A stretch of 64,000 nt of DNA, from positions 1-64,000 of the forward strand of contig KV748178.1 in assembly GCA_001692895.1 (NCBI GenBank), in the 5' to 3' direction. The translations under genes were made by a program, and so were the position numbers. This document shows positions 1-11,900 of the stretch, piece after piece. How positions within the stretch are numbered: the stretch's first letter is position 1; every line of letters begins with the position of its first letter. Source of the DNA: Cenococcum geophilum 1.58 (lineage: Eukaryota > Ascomycota > Dothideomycetes > Gloniales > Gloniaceae). Under the pieces are notes generated by a model, which ran no database searches, had not been told where the DNA came from, and worked only from the letters and a program-made list of their open reading frames with translations.

Positions 1-2300
1 AATAAACTATTAATAGCGCTTTATACTACTGTAACGGACCTAATATAACCTTAATATATAACCTCCCGCTTAATTCTAAAGTCCTTATATAGCGTAAAAG
101 CGGCAATTAGACTAGACCTTATTATTTATTAGCTATAGAAGACGAAACATACCGCGTATAACTCCCTAGCGGACTAACTAGCTTTAGAAGCACGTCCGTA
201 AAACCCTATTTTCGGTCTAAAAATACCTATAACATTAAACTAGATAAACTAGAAGCACCCTTACCTACCCTAAAAGTCCCCTATAAACCTACTAAACCTA
301 TTAAACCTGCTATAAAGCGTGGCTAAGGATGCCCTTAAAAGTACCCTATAACTAAGAACCCTATAACGGAAAATTACTTAACCTCTATANGCGNATTTAT
401 AAGANAACCCCTATCTATAGATATATTAGTTCTAGTATAGGAAACCCCTTTTGCGGACTTATAACGTAAAGAGATTAANGGACTATTTAAAAAGGGTATC
501 TTTATAGTTATAANAGAGAGAGACATTCCGCAAGGCGTCNGTATATTTAACTTACGCTTTATTAATAAGATTAAGCACCCTAGTATTAATAAAGCCTTTA
601 AGAAATTAAGGCTTATTATATAAGCTTATAACAACTAGGGAAAGAATTTAATCTTTATATAATTGCCTATAATCTAATAAGTAGTTAATAGATTAATACT
701 TATACTTACGCCTGGACTATAGTAAACTAAACCTATAGCCCTTACTACGGATATTTTGCAAGCCTATATATAGTCTAATATTACCTAAGTAAAGACATCT
801 TTATATAACTACCCCTTAAGCTTAATTTATAACTAGGAATAATTTTATAGGTTATAAAACCCCTTTATAGGGTACTAGAAGCTAAAAACTACTAATTTAA
901 GACGTATTACTAGCATTACGTTTATAAACTTAAGATAGAGCAGTTAATATATAACCCCTGCCTCCTATATACCCTATTAAACGGCCTTAGTATTATTAGA
1001 CTTTAAATAAATAATACCCTTTTTTTAGTAGACTAGACTTTTGCGGATGCTAAAGAGACTAAACTATAAGAAGCTAAGTTCCTGGTAAAGCTATAAAAGT
1101 AATTAACTAAGTAGACTCTAATTAAGTTTAACAAAGGTTTAATTATATAAAAGGGTAACCTAATCTAGCTAACTTAGAAACGCTAAGCTTAAAACCTAAG
1201 GCTTATTATAGTAAAGCCTATAGACCTTACTAGCTCCTATAGAGAGACCTATAAAACTATAAGTATAAAGGACTAATATATTATATAGTGTGTAAGAGGA
1301 GCCTATATTACTATAGTCTATTAACCTAAATCTACTTATAATTTATCCTTTGTGGCCTAGGTAATAGATTTATAAAAGGAAAATATTAAGTAGCTTAATT
1401 AATATATTTAGTAGTAAATTAATAATGCAATAAGAGGACTTACTTTTGTGCCATTAGACCTAAATTCCCTTAGCTTACTAGTATTTATAAACGCCTCCTT
1501 TACTAATAATAGGGACCTATTATTATAAATTGGCTTTATAATTATACTTACGGACCATAATTAGGATATAAATATACTCTATTAGTCTTTAATTAAATAT
1601 AAATAAGTAACCCGCAGTATACTAGCTTATAAACTATATATACTAGCTTATAGCTCTAATATAGCAGCCGCAATTAAATTAATAATCTAGAAGATTCTAT
1701 AATTGGAGCAGTTACCCCTAGTCTTATATATTAATTTAAAGTCCCTCTATAACTGCCTAGTTAAATTAGGTATAATATAAGAGAAAAGGCTTATAGTTAA
1801 CCTAATATGCTTATATTAGGCCTATAAACAACATAAGATTATAGAGGTTAAATGGACTAGCAGTAAAGATAACCTAGTAGATGCTATAACTAAGGCAAAA
1901 CTATGTTAAGCTTTAAAGACCCTAATTAATATAAATAAGCTTAATCTAAAGGTTATAAAATAGGTGGAACGAGACTAATAAAGCACTTATAGTTTATTTA
2001 CGGCCTATTAAAAGGCCGTATAGTTTATTTTGCGGACTGTGAATAGGACTTATAGCTAGCTTAAAGCACCGCTTAGAAGGCAGCCCAGAAGGCACCTTAA
2101 GAGGGATTTCCTATATATTTCTTTTATATTCTATAGTTCTATTTAAGCAATTACGGGGGCTATATATAAGTAGGTCTATTTTTAAGTGCCGCTAGTATAT
2201 AATTATAGCACGTAGTATACTAAACGCGTAACTACGCGTTTAGTACANTAACTACTTATTTATAAAGTACTAACTAATTAGGGGGGAGGCGCGTTAGTAT
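1..2300 (+). mobile_element. Degraded Copia retrotransposon (Copia-4), 3' part of pol
   Basis: A conceptual + strand reading through many stops gives Copia pol in order: the start of reverse transcriptase near 460-650, the catalytic box at about 1000-1060 in the variant LQxNNTLFL (normally TDD), RNase H from about 1490 to 1700 (FINASFTNNRD, then SILAYKLYILAYS), and the usual end of pol near 1850-1920 (DNLVDAITKAK). Stops fall where CAG, CAA or TGG would be expected, as RIP produces. The 5' half lies outside the window. A purine run (GGGGGGAGG, about 2280) may be the polypurine tract before the 3' LTR, but no LTR boundary could be fixed. Single N bases are scattered through it. The same reverse-transcriptase signature occurs in Copia-3, so the two probably belong to one clade. 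Not functional. Confidence 0.8.
2219..2244. repeat. Perfect 12-bp-arm palindrome
   Basis: Two arms of ACTAAACGCGTA and its complement with a 2-bp loop, in the presumed 3' non-coding part of Copia-4. It keeps three CpG sites although the surroundings are mutated. Confidence 0.75.
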
Positions 2301-2399
2301 ATAGACTACGTAGTCTACCTTTATAGAATTAATAGTTACCACTATCTAAAAGAGNATANNATACTATANGTATTTCGTGCCCCTANATATAACTTACTT

Positions 2400-3235
2400 A
2401 TATTATTAAGTTAATATAAACACTAATTTTATACTATTCTTCTAAATTAATAAAACCTTATTTATCTTTACTGCTATTAAGTAGTCCTTTATAGAGTAGT
2501 CTTCCTAGCTATATAAAAAGTAAGCTTTTTAATTACTAAGGNCTTATTTATAGGGGCTGCTATATATAGGCTAAGTATATACTAGACCNGTANTAGGACT
2601 AGCTATATAACTAGTTACGAGATTAACGGTAGGCTATATAGTAGGAGATATAGGAGNTATAGATTATACTAGGGTACTATAAGCCGTTCTTATAGAGCTT
2701 ATAGTTTAGTTTAAAGAGCTTCTAGCTTTATACTACTTAGCTTATACCTTAATTTAATAGAGGCCTTAGTTAATAGCTAAGTNGTAGTNTATAAGTACCT
2801 TTAACGTCTATATAATAGTAAAAACTAGTAGTATAACGCGCTATAGGTCTAAAGTAAGCTTATTAAAGAGGTCTAGTATTAAGTCTTTATAGGAAATTTA
2901 GGCTTAGCTAGCTAGGTATAAAAAGTAGGTCTAAAAAGCTAAAANGGTCTCTATTGGTTTTATATTTAGACTTTTATAATTAAGGCAGGTATTTTATATC
3001 TTAAAGAGGTCTTTATAAATAAANGTAATTTCTAGTAGTTTCTATTAAGGTTCTATTCTTAGGGTCCTATAAATAGTGTTTTAGTCTAATTTTAGATTCC
3101 TATTCTATTTATAGTTTATTAATTAATTAATATAGCTTTATATAAATAAAATATAGTTAAAGAAATTTAAAACTTTTAGTTAAGTAATTCTCTAAATTTT
3201 AAGAGACTACTTAGGCACTATATAAGTGCTATAAA
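2400..3235 (-). pseudogene. Gypsy-like gag remnant
   Basis: The minus strand, read through stops, resembles a Gypsy Gag: a helical stretch with FxxYFLYLASQAQI and LxLDLFNKLTLDLQR-type pattern near 2830-2950, then a Thr/Ser/Pro-rich linker, then a worn zinc-knuckle-like end (YFLCSxEDxSIKD) near 2490-2530. No protease or reverse transcriptase follows on this strand, because the opposite-strand Copia-4 begins there, so the piece is truncated. Identification rests on pattern and composition, not on a catalytic motif. Confidence 0.45.
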
Positions 3236-3489
3236 CTAGAGGTTTGTCAGAATATCCGAGAAAATAAAAGGGGGTATCAAAATTTTCGATAACCACCAAC
3301 GCCGGGAAAAGAACCCCGATTTTGCAGATTATATAGGAAAATCCTCTAGGAATTTTAGAAAATCTAAGAAATCCTCCTTAAATAAACTAAGGCAAATTAT
3401 AACCAAACAAAAAAGATAAAAAACCCCTATAATCTCGGTATATCCGAGAATCTAAGCCAAAAATACAGAAATATCCGGCTACTAATCAG

Positions 3490-4756
3490 AATTAGAATCT
3501 TCTGGAAATTCATAAGGAGCTAGCAAGATTTATTAGTAAATTCTAAGAAAAAGAAGCTATTTTACGTACCTAGTTAAAGACCACCTCTAGATTTAATTTT
3601 AGAAACCTTCTTTAATGCAGCCACGCGCGCACTATCAATATTAAGCATCTTAATAGAAAATCCAAGAAATTAGCTAATTTTACTTATAAAAGAATGTGTT
3701 GGAAAAAACGAGAATTAAATACCTTTTTAACGGAGAAAGTACTAAAAAGAATCTTAAAAAAGGAAAGCAGGTAAGATCTATGTCTCCCAAATACCTTAGG
3801 CATTCTTTTATTTTTATTTAAGTCGGAATTACCCTAAAAAAAGTTAGTTTTGTTAAAATATACAAGAAATAAACTAGATTTCTTATATCCTAAAGACCCT
3901 TCTTCACACACTATAGCTCCAGAATTAATTCCTAGGTAAAGTAAGAAATTAAATTACTAATATCGGAATTTTCGATAATATACTTCGTAATTACAGCCAC
4001 AAGAAAGTTTCTTAACCTCCTTAGTACCATTAATCTCACCGTCAGCAGGCATTTTCTAAAAAAATGTTAAATTGGTTTTATTTATCGGAAAAATGGTAAA
4101 ATTATACGGCATTCTGGATGCGACAGGTATAGCACCTAGGATCTACGTCTTTATACCCCTAGAAACCAGCCCTAAAATATCAGAAAAACTAAGAAAAAAT
4201 AGAATATTTCTCACCTTAATTTCTCCTTAAGGTCTTTATCTTATTCTTCCTAAATAGAATTAGTATATTCTCGGAACTACCGAGAAAAATATATACCTTT
4301 AACGGCTTTCCGGACAACCATCTTTTTTAGTATACTACCTTTTTAGCAGCGAGGATGGCAGCAGCACTAGCAGATCTAATACCCAAAATTTAAAATAATT
4401 CTTGGAAAAAATAAGAAAAAATAAAAAAAAAATAGGAAAAACTATAAGTCCATTAAGCAAGAGGCTATATATAGAATAATTCTTCCTAGCAAAAAAGAAA
4501 GCCTAAAATATCAGAAAATCCAATAATTAAGTTATCGCTATAGTAAAAAACCGAGAAAAAATTTCCCAAAAAAATTGAAGTCATTAATTTAAAGCCAATA
4601 TGTCAGAATAATTAAGAAACTAGTAAGCGATATAATATAAAACCAAGAAAGGAAAAAAGAGATCTCCGTAAATTTAAAAATATAGTTCTAAAGGACTTTT
4701 TTTTCTAAAAATATATAAAAATCACATAACCTCAAAACTACTTACTTAGGAGGCAT
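3490..4756 (-). pseudogene. Eroded multi-exon gene with CxxC motif, unknown function
   Basis: I do not recognise this gene. On the minus strand a start ATGCCTCCTAA at 4756 is followed at once by a consensus GTAAGT donor and, about 43 bp on, TTTTTAG. Further exon-like pieces are SASAAAILAAKK (about 4340-4375), LKEKLR ending in a GTGAGA donor (about 4215), then KDVDPRCYTCRIQNA (about 4105-4150) with a CxxC pair, MPADGEINGTKEVKK plus CGCNYE (about 3975-4050), and an acidic PYEFPEDSDSD (about 3485-3515). Acceptors of the form CTGATATTTTAG recur twice. Stops between the pieces fit CAA to TAA or CAG to TAG changes. Base composition differs from the flanking RIP blocks (CA dinucleotides are kept). 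Best read as a small, intron-rich, possibly zinc-binding nuclear protein gene in decay; the exon chain is an inference. Confidence 0.4.
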
Positions 4757-4916
4757 TTTTGAAGCTCTAGAAGAGCTGGTGGATTGGAAATCTAGTATAT
4801 AAGTTAGTATATAACGTATATAGCTAATATAGAGCTCTAGCTTACTTAATTTTTGCTCATTGATTAAGCGTTAAGGTGTTTGAGATTAAAGAGCTTAATT
4901 GAGAGTGAAGTTATCT

Positions 4917-4986
4917 GGGGCGCCAAGACCTCGCGTGTGCTAGGCCGTTTCGGGTCTGGCGCCCCCGACCGTCCGCGCCTGGACGG
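4917..4986. other. GC-rich hairpin island between AT-rich blocks
   Basis: GGGGCGCCA and its complement form arms at about 4917-4930 and 4951-4965, followed directly by CCGTCC-6-GGACGG (about 4969-4986). This is the only strongly GC-rich stretch in the first 6 kb and it escaped the C-to-T decay around it. It could be a transposon end or a structured RNA; neither is shown. Confidence 0.5.
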
Positions 4987-5204
4987 TTACCATCCGAGAA
5001 GAAGGCTATAGCGGACGTGTTAAGCTTTATAGATATTTAGGGAACGTTAAAAGCTAGGGAGGTCTATTATAACCAACTATAAGTTAGTAGGATAATAGAT
5101 AACCTACTTCTTAGAATATAGGGCCGTTCTAGTAATAGGTAATTAAATATAGAAGTACGGCAGTTAGAAGTTTTAATAGGGGAGAGACACTTCGCTTAGG
5201 TCTT

Positions 5205-6165
5205 AGCGCCTAGGACAAGCGCTGCTTAAAACAGCGAGCAAACAATCTAAAAATGGACGTCAGTGTCCCTAGATATAGAGTTATACTAGCAATTATTAGC
5301 TCTCTTATTATTTAATAAGTAGGTAAAAGGCCTGCGGTTAATATAGCTTAATTAGCGTACCCTATAAGATCGTGAAATATACTGCTTTTAAGCTTATAAA
5401 ATGGGATATTATCGCGTATAACCTATTGTATTAAAAGCTGAGTAAAACAGTCTGGGCTAAGGCTCTAGATAATGGTGTTTATTCGGGCTTAATCCTCTAG
5501 CTTATTAGCTTAAAGATGCAGCTATTTAAAGACTAATCGTCCTAGCTTTGCTTTCTTTTTAGGACTGTTACTAATATCGTATTCTTCTAGCATGTGCTTA
5601 GAATAATTAGCGGTGCCCAAATCTAGATATATATGTCGTGTATAAGCCTTCTTCTTATGGCAGATTTTGTAGAGCCAATACCGCCTACTCGTTTTACCGT
5701 GCTTAATATTATATCTATACTGCTATATAGGCCCGCGACGTCTGCCTGCCGTTAAATAAGAATATGGTAGCCAAGAATACGCTTTTAGTTAACTTCTGTA
5801 TAGTCTTCTGGCTAAGAATCGTTAGTAGACGCGTTGGCATTGCCATCTAAGCTATAATTGGAGGCGTGTTGGAGGTTAGTAGGGACGGTAGGATTAGAAC
5901 GAGCTGTAGAGAGTATTGAGGTATTTGTTTGGCCATTATCTGACGCGTTAAAAGCTATGGCGGTAATAGAATTAATATTATTAATAGGCAAATCTAGCAG
6001 TAAAACTCTTCTTACCTGCCAAGACTCTGGCGACGATATAATAGTGTAAATAACGGGTAATACTTGGGTAAACCTTTTTTGGTAAGGGAGGCTAAGAAAA
6101 ATAAGGTTTAGAGCATTATTATATGTTATGTTCGGCATATTTCTATATAATACTAAAAGTTTCAA
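5205..6165 (-). pseudogene. Truncated hAT-family transposase
   Basis: The minus strand starts with an open stretch from 6165 to 5812 (117 codons, Asn/Ser/Thr-rich, typical of the variable hAT N terminus). Below 5700 a BED-type zinc finger can be read: RYWLYKICHKKKAYTRHIY, then LGTANYSKHMLEEYDI, followed by a KKKAKL linker. Further down (about 5480-5250) is the start of the hAT core, with FTQLLIQQVIRDNIPF and a later helix. The Asp-containing catalytic RNase-H-like core and the C-terminal dimerisation region are missing; sequence similarity stops near 5205. In-frame stops separate the pieces. Known family role: cut-and-paste DNA transposition with 8-bp target duplications. No terminal inverted repeats could be assigned here. 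Inactive fragment. Confidence 0.7.
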
Positions 6166-6577
6166 TATTTATCAATTAATTCAATTTAACTAGAGCCTCT
6201 ATATTAATTAAGTTGCCAAGCCAGCGAGCTCTTAATTAATTAAATTGATTGAGTCTTGGTATTTAATTCAATTCAATATTGAAACCTGGGTGATTGGTTG
6301 GCAAGCCTGGAAATTGGTAATAACGTACGCTCGGCATAGTTATGACAGTCAAATTATAGCAAAGGATTCTTTTAGGTGCTAGTTTCTAGAAAAGTTACAG
6401 AATCGTGAAAAGTGTAATAGCTCTATAGAAGATCCTAGAACTAACTTATTTCCAGTTATTTGATATCACGTGTATTTTCTTTTGCTGTAGAGCAAGAGAT
6501 CCCCGCTAGGAAATAACGAAGCAAAGGACTTTGCTAGAGGGGCGAAACTTTTCCATTGCATCTATTCGAGCTGCTAT
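6166..6577. other. AT-rich junction, no gene seen
   Basis: Boundary between the repeat block and the gene island. It holds interleaved TTAATTAA and TCAATT-rich segments (6170-6290) that partly complement each other. Probably the 5' part of the hAT remnant plus the 3' flank of the deubiquitinase gene. No coding frame is supported. Confidence 0.5.
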
Positions 6578-8345
6578 CTACTTAGCCTGGGCCGCCAGGC
6601 CCTCCAACTCCCCTTTCTCCGCCAACATCCTTAGCCACGTCTGGATTAGTGGGCCGTAGTCATGGCGCCGCTTTGCGGTCTTCACTAGGTCCGCCCGTGA
6701 GGACTCTACCTCCTCCCAGATGGCGGTCCGGAGTCTGACATGCTCCTTGAGCAGCCGATCGCGCCTCTCCACTAGTGTCCCCGCGTCGTCGTCCACCTCA
6801 ACCCTCCTCGCCACGAGGGCTGGCACCACCGCCGAGTCGAGCGACTCAGCAGTGATGCCAAGCTCCTCGGAGTGTTCTCGGAGGATCTTCTCGAGGGCGT
6901 CGTCATTGCCATCGGTGAACGCGTGCCATTCTGCACTCAGCGAGTCGAGTCGGGTCTCCACCATCTTGATAGTGTTGATGTTCTCGGAGAGCGCGCTGCG
7001 GAGGCCTTCAATGGGGTCTTTGACGACTGCAAGAAGTGTGTAACTGAGATCTTCGGTGTTCATGAGGGCTCCGACTTTCTGGTGCACAACGGGGAACCAA
7101 TTCGGACCTTCAAAGGAGCCTGAGTGGGCTGAATGAGCATGCAGTTCATTTGAGAAGTGATAGAGTTCAGACATACCAATATTCGTCGGCTGGAAATCCA
7201 GCCCGTCTAGTTTCCAGACATCTCCTTGAATCGGAACATACGCAATAAAATGAAACGCTGCATCATCTTCATCGTACTCTTCTAACTTCCGCTTCTTCTG
7301 CTTTTTCTTATCCTTAGTGTCGAATCTGTTCTTCATGCTCAAATCTCCATTGAGCATATCGCTTTTCCTGATTTGTGGAGTTAGCGGGTTGCAACTCGCT
7401 GAAAATTGCGCACGGAAAAACTTACTTTGCAAATGAATTGTGAATGCGCTTGACAAAGTCGAAATGAGCAAGCTGTTCGCCGCGATACAAAGGTGACAAT
7501 TTTCCGGTGAACTCTTTGAAACTTTGGATATTTTCACCAAGCTCAAGGTCCGGTACATTCATGACAATGTTCAACATCGCCACGGTTGCACAGGCATTGT
7601 TGGCGGTCTGGTTCGCAAACCAAACGTGTTCTGGGCAGCTCTGCTCCTGCTGCTTTGAATCGACTTCTCGGTAGCGGAATAGAAGAATCAGGCCGTATAC
7701 TGGCTGACTGTAGAAAGCCCTATTAGCAGGTGTACTGGTGGTGACAAAAGACAGGCTTACGGCAAATCTCCAAGCATGTCGAGCATGTACAATTCTCGGA
7801 TTTTCACCCCTCGAACTCCGAACTCATTCAGCATTACATTGAAGTATGCCTGCGAACAAGTGTGTTAGCTAGTGATTTTTTACTCGTTGTTGAAGGGTGA
7901 AATTAAATTCACTTGCGGAGGCTTTATAGGCATGTTAGATCGTATAACTTACAGGTTCGGATTCAATCTCGCAGAAACCCTGCCATTTCTGCTTGTCCTC
8001 CTCACTCGCCTGCGCCGAAGGGGGGTTAGGATAGGCCTTTGGCATCACTGGCTGGACAGGGCCGCCATTTGTGATTGTGCCGTTGGTTTCAGGGTTGTGA
8101 ATTTCCGTCTCTGGCTTTATGACTTCAGCGTTTGGCTTGAGAACTCCGGTATCTGGCTGGGGATCTTCTGTGTCTGGTTTGATGGCTATTGAATCTGCCT
8201 TGACAACTTTTGCGGCTGGCTTGCTGACTTTAGTGCTTGGCTTGGGAACTTTCGATTTAGATTTGACGGCTTCCGTATCCGGTATGACGAATTCAGACTG
8301 AGCTGCTTGCTTCTTCGTTGTTTGTCTTTTGTTGGGTGATGCCAT
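6578..8345 (-). CDS. UCH37/UCHL5-type ubiquitin C-terminal hydrolase
   Basis: Cysteine deubiquitinase of peptidase family C12; family members remove ubiquitin from conjugates at the proteasome or in chromatin. Four exons join in frame: 8345-7953, 7849-7761, 7707-7426, 7367-6578, giving 517 aa; introns of 103, 53 and 58 bp all have GTAAG donors and AG acceptors. Residues 1-115 are a low-complexity Lys/Pro/Ala-rich tail. The UCH fold follows: PQPVYGLILLFRY, oxyanion Gln194 and nucleophile Cys200 in NQTANNACAT, His294 in FHFIAYVP and Asp309 in LDG, with the family spacings (Q+6=C, H+15=D). A basic loop KKKQKKRK (275-282) precedes the His and may act as a nuclear signal. The C-terminal HDYGPLIQTWLRMLAEKGELE is the UCH37-like tail that in homologues contacts the proteasome or INO80. 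It shares a 638-bp divergent promoter with pom152. S. pombe Uch2 is the likely orthologue. Confidence 0.92.
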
Positions 8346-8983
8346 TTTGACGATGTGAGGAGTTGCGTACTCGTACTCTAGGTTCCTGCCTAGGTGATGG
8401 TAAGGATTGAGCGGTTTTGAAAGAAACAGGAAGGAGTGTTGTGGAGAGGGAGAGAAGAAGTATCATGACGAAGATGTTCAAGTAGATGACCGGGCAAACA
8501 ATAGCTTATTCATGGGAGGACAATAGTGAAGTACACAATAGCAGATTTCATTCCTTAATAGGATCGGGAGGCTAGGTGATCACGTGTTAGCTACACACAA
8601 TTTGGAACGGTATTCAGGCGTTGCGCTCGATGGCTTTAAATAATTCCTTTTGCAGTTATTAGTTCATCTACTCTGGGTATTGAGTAGTTGTCGGGCATTT
8701 CTCCTGGCGGAAAAGGACAAGCGGACTTATGTTGGCTTCCGGCGGAGCCACAATGCCGAGCCTTTCAGCCCTATGGCGTCGCGACAGACAAACACGCGCG
8801 CCTGTTTGATTTTTGGAGGCACGAAGCCATTCATCAAAGAATACCTGAGACACCACCACAGACCCGTCACTCGCTGTGGAGGCTCATCTTCATCCCCTTC
8901 TAGTATCTGCGCACCCAGCAGCATCCTGCAAACCTATATAAATCCATGACAATATCCTCATTACATCTAACAAACAGGATGCG
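8346..8983. promoter_or_regulatory. Bidirectional promoter between UCH37-like gene and pom152
   Basis: 638 bp separate the two start codons, so both core promoters must lie here. CACGTG sits near 8580-8586 (a bHLH E-box core). CCTATATAAAT at about 8932-8942 is a TATA-like box about 45 bp upstream of the pom152 start. Short frames on both strands within this interval have no recognisable product and look incidental. Confidence 0.6.
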
Positions 8984-8987
8984 ATGA
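8979..8987 (+). promoter_or_regulatory. Two-codon upstream ORF overlapping the pom152 start
   Basis: ATG CGA TGA at 8979-8987 is a Met-Arg-stop reading frame whose stop overlaps the pom152 initiator ATG (8984-8986) in another frame. Scanning ribosomes would meet it first. Whether it lies in the mRNA depends on the unmapped transcription start. Confidence 0.55.
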
Positions 8988-11900
8988 ACGGCACTCCTCG
9001 ACTTCGTTCTGCGTTCCCCTCTACTCCACAGACTGCTCATACAGGGCGTCAGCGAAATGCCCCCAATGGCACTCCTTCAAGTGGCCCGAACGTGGGCTCG
9101 CCGCTACCGGATATTCCAAAGCAAAAACGCTCCTCAGAGACCTCCGCACCCTTAATCCCATTCGATATTATCGACGCTCCCTCGCAGAGACTTTACATTT
9201 TCGCCTTCTATATTCTGCTGTTCGCGTACCGGCTGTACGACTTCTACAGTCTTACCGTGGACGAGGTGGAATCCTTTTGGCTGTTCTTGAAATGGATTGC
9301 AATCGATGGAGTGTTCCTCTTTGGTCTTCCAGCTCTTCGAATACCTTGGCTGCAATGGGACACACCGGCAATACTTTTTCTATTCTTTCTTCATGCTATT
9401 TTCGATGGCATGTTGATGTTTAGAATTGGCGTAAGGATTCTCCTCTAGCTTCGAACGACCTTCCCTAACAGATGGTATAGCTACCTTTGGAGGCCTGGCT
9501 CGTTGGTTTTACAAAACTTCTATTCGATTCTGAACTTGCTATTGCCGAACGGAAAGTGAAATTAGGGGATATCTTGCATAATTCATCTTTGATTCTTGGG
9601 AAGCAGATCATTCATATACTTCCGGAGGGGTGAGAGAGCCTCCTCATACAAATTTGGAGGAAAATAGCTAACAGTGCATAGATCTGCTCTGCTGAATCCG
9701 CACAAGGAGTCATTCTGTCTCAATGCTTCTACAACTCAGATCCAAATTCCTATTCAGATCAACCAAACGAACCCAATCCTGATCGAGTTATTACGGATTG
9801 ATATCGATACTATGCAAAACGAGACAATCACTATACCAGCATCGACATCGAGAAAGCTTATAAAAGCTGCACGAAAATCCTACAAGTCGGTTGACCCTGC
9901 AGGCCCGCTTGTGTTAAAATACCCTGTAAAAAAGACGGGCATATACATGTTGCAGAAGGTAATGGACGAGTCAAAGCTCGAAGTTCAGCCAAGGTCGGCT
10001 AGTTTGATCATAGTGACTTGCCCGCAAGCGCGAGTGAAGCCTACCGGAAATAACCGCTGTAGGGGCGAACTCTCGAATGTTGGCTTGGAAGTTGAAGGGA
10101 CTCCTCCGCTCCGCATCAAGTACCGCACAATGGTTAATGGAGTAGCGCGAGAAGCCTCTGAATTCCAGAGCCTTCAGCCTGAGGACTTTGTCTCACCATT
10201 GACTAAGCAGACTTCAAATGCATTGGTTCGAGATGGCAACGTAGACGTATCTTGGGCCCAGTTCCACAGGATTATGGTCCCACTAAACGAGACTCTTACC
10301 AGTAGTGGTCGGTGGACGTATTCCGTTGAAGAAGTCCAAGATGCTGTTGGCAATGTCGTTAGTTACACTGCTCTGGATGACGAAGACAAGCCAAAGCCAA
10401 AGCATGCTGAATTACAGCAATCCTTTGTTGTCCACGAACGCCCCACGGTTGTTTTACACGGTTGTGATTCCCAACATCCTCTGCGAGCCGCCGAAGACCA
10501 GTTCGCTATCTTCCCTGTTCAATATGGATCAACCGGCAAAACGGGCATATTGAATACGCCACACACAATTGAATATCTCTTCACTCCTGAAGAAGATCTC
10601 CCTCCTAGCGGTGATCATAGTGCTACAGCGGAGCTGAAGAAAGAAATGATGAAAAGCAATCTACAAAAACCACTCATTAAGCAAAGCGGTCTATATACAT
10701 TGAAATCTGTTTCCACAGAATTCTGTGAGGGCGAAGTACTTGAGCCAGCTTCGTGCCTACTTCAAAATCCTCCTAAGCCAGAACTAGCTTTGACAAGGGC
10801 GGATATTGTCGACAAGTGTGCTGGAAACCCGATTGGCCTCCGAGTCGGATTAGACATTATTGGTAGTCCACCATTTGTGGTTTATTATACTGTGAAGAAA
10901 AAAGGGCAAGGCCAGCCACGCACTCAATTTGAGCGCGTATCTACCCTCAGAGGCCAACTTGAGCTCACGCCAGCGGAGGCTGGTCATTACACTTACACGT
11001 TCGAGGAAATAAGCGATGAGGTCTACGAGAAGCGATCTCTTCCGCAGAAGTTGGTGCTTGAGCAAGATGTGAAACCTTCTGCATCCGCGCATTTTATCGA
11101 TTCGAAACCACGAAAGGAAGCTTGTATTGACGAGCCGGTCTCATTCCACATCAGACTACAAGGGGAAGGTCCCTGGACTTTGGATTATGAACTCGTTCAT
11201 TCTGGCAAGCGCACAAAACATACAGCTAAAGACATTGAGGAGGAACATTACACTATCCGAACAGATAAGCTCAGGAATGGTGGCGAATACACTCTATCCT
11301 TGGTTAGCATTACAGACCGCCTGGGATGCAAGGAATTCTTGAAGGAAGAGGCGAAGATCAATGTTCGTCATGAGCGTCCGAAGGCATACTTCGGGCAGAT
11401 CGAAGGGAAGCGGTCCGTTCGCACTTTAGAAGGGAAGACGGTACAGTTACCTTTGAGGCTTACTGGAACTGGGCCATGGGTTTTGGAATATAACAACCTC
11501 GACTCATCTAAGGGACTAGAACAGAGAAGAATTTCCAAAGCAAACGATTGGTTGGAAACTAGCGGTAAGGGCACTTACCAGCTTCTTTCAGTTCAAGATT
11601 CTATTTGTCCGGGATCTGTCGACGAGCAATCCAACCAATTCGAAGTGAGCTGGATACCTCGACCTGAGATTAAGGTCTTTGAGAGCTCGACTACGAAATT
11701 CGTTGGAGGGAAGTATGTTAAGAATGATGTTTGCGAAGGTGATGAAGATACTTTTGACATTATACTTACTGGTTAGTGAATACTTTCACTGCCTCTTCAC
11801 TCAAAGATGATTACTGACTCAGGTATAGGCACGCCACCTTACGAGATCAAATATGAACAACACCTTAAACCTAAGCCAGGAGCACGAACTGTTTCATTGA

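Noticed and set aside
8650..8949. Overlapping short frames in the UCH37/pom152 interval
   Set aside because: No family pattern, frames overlap on both strands, and the interval must hold two promoters.
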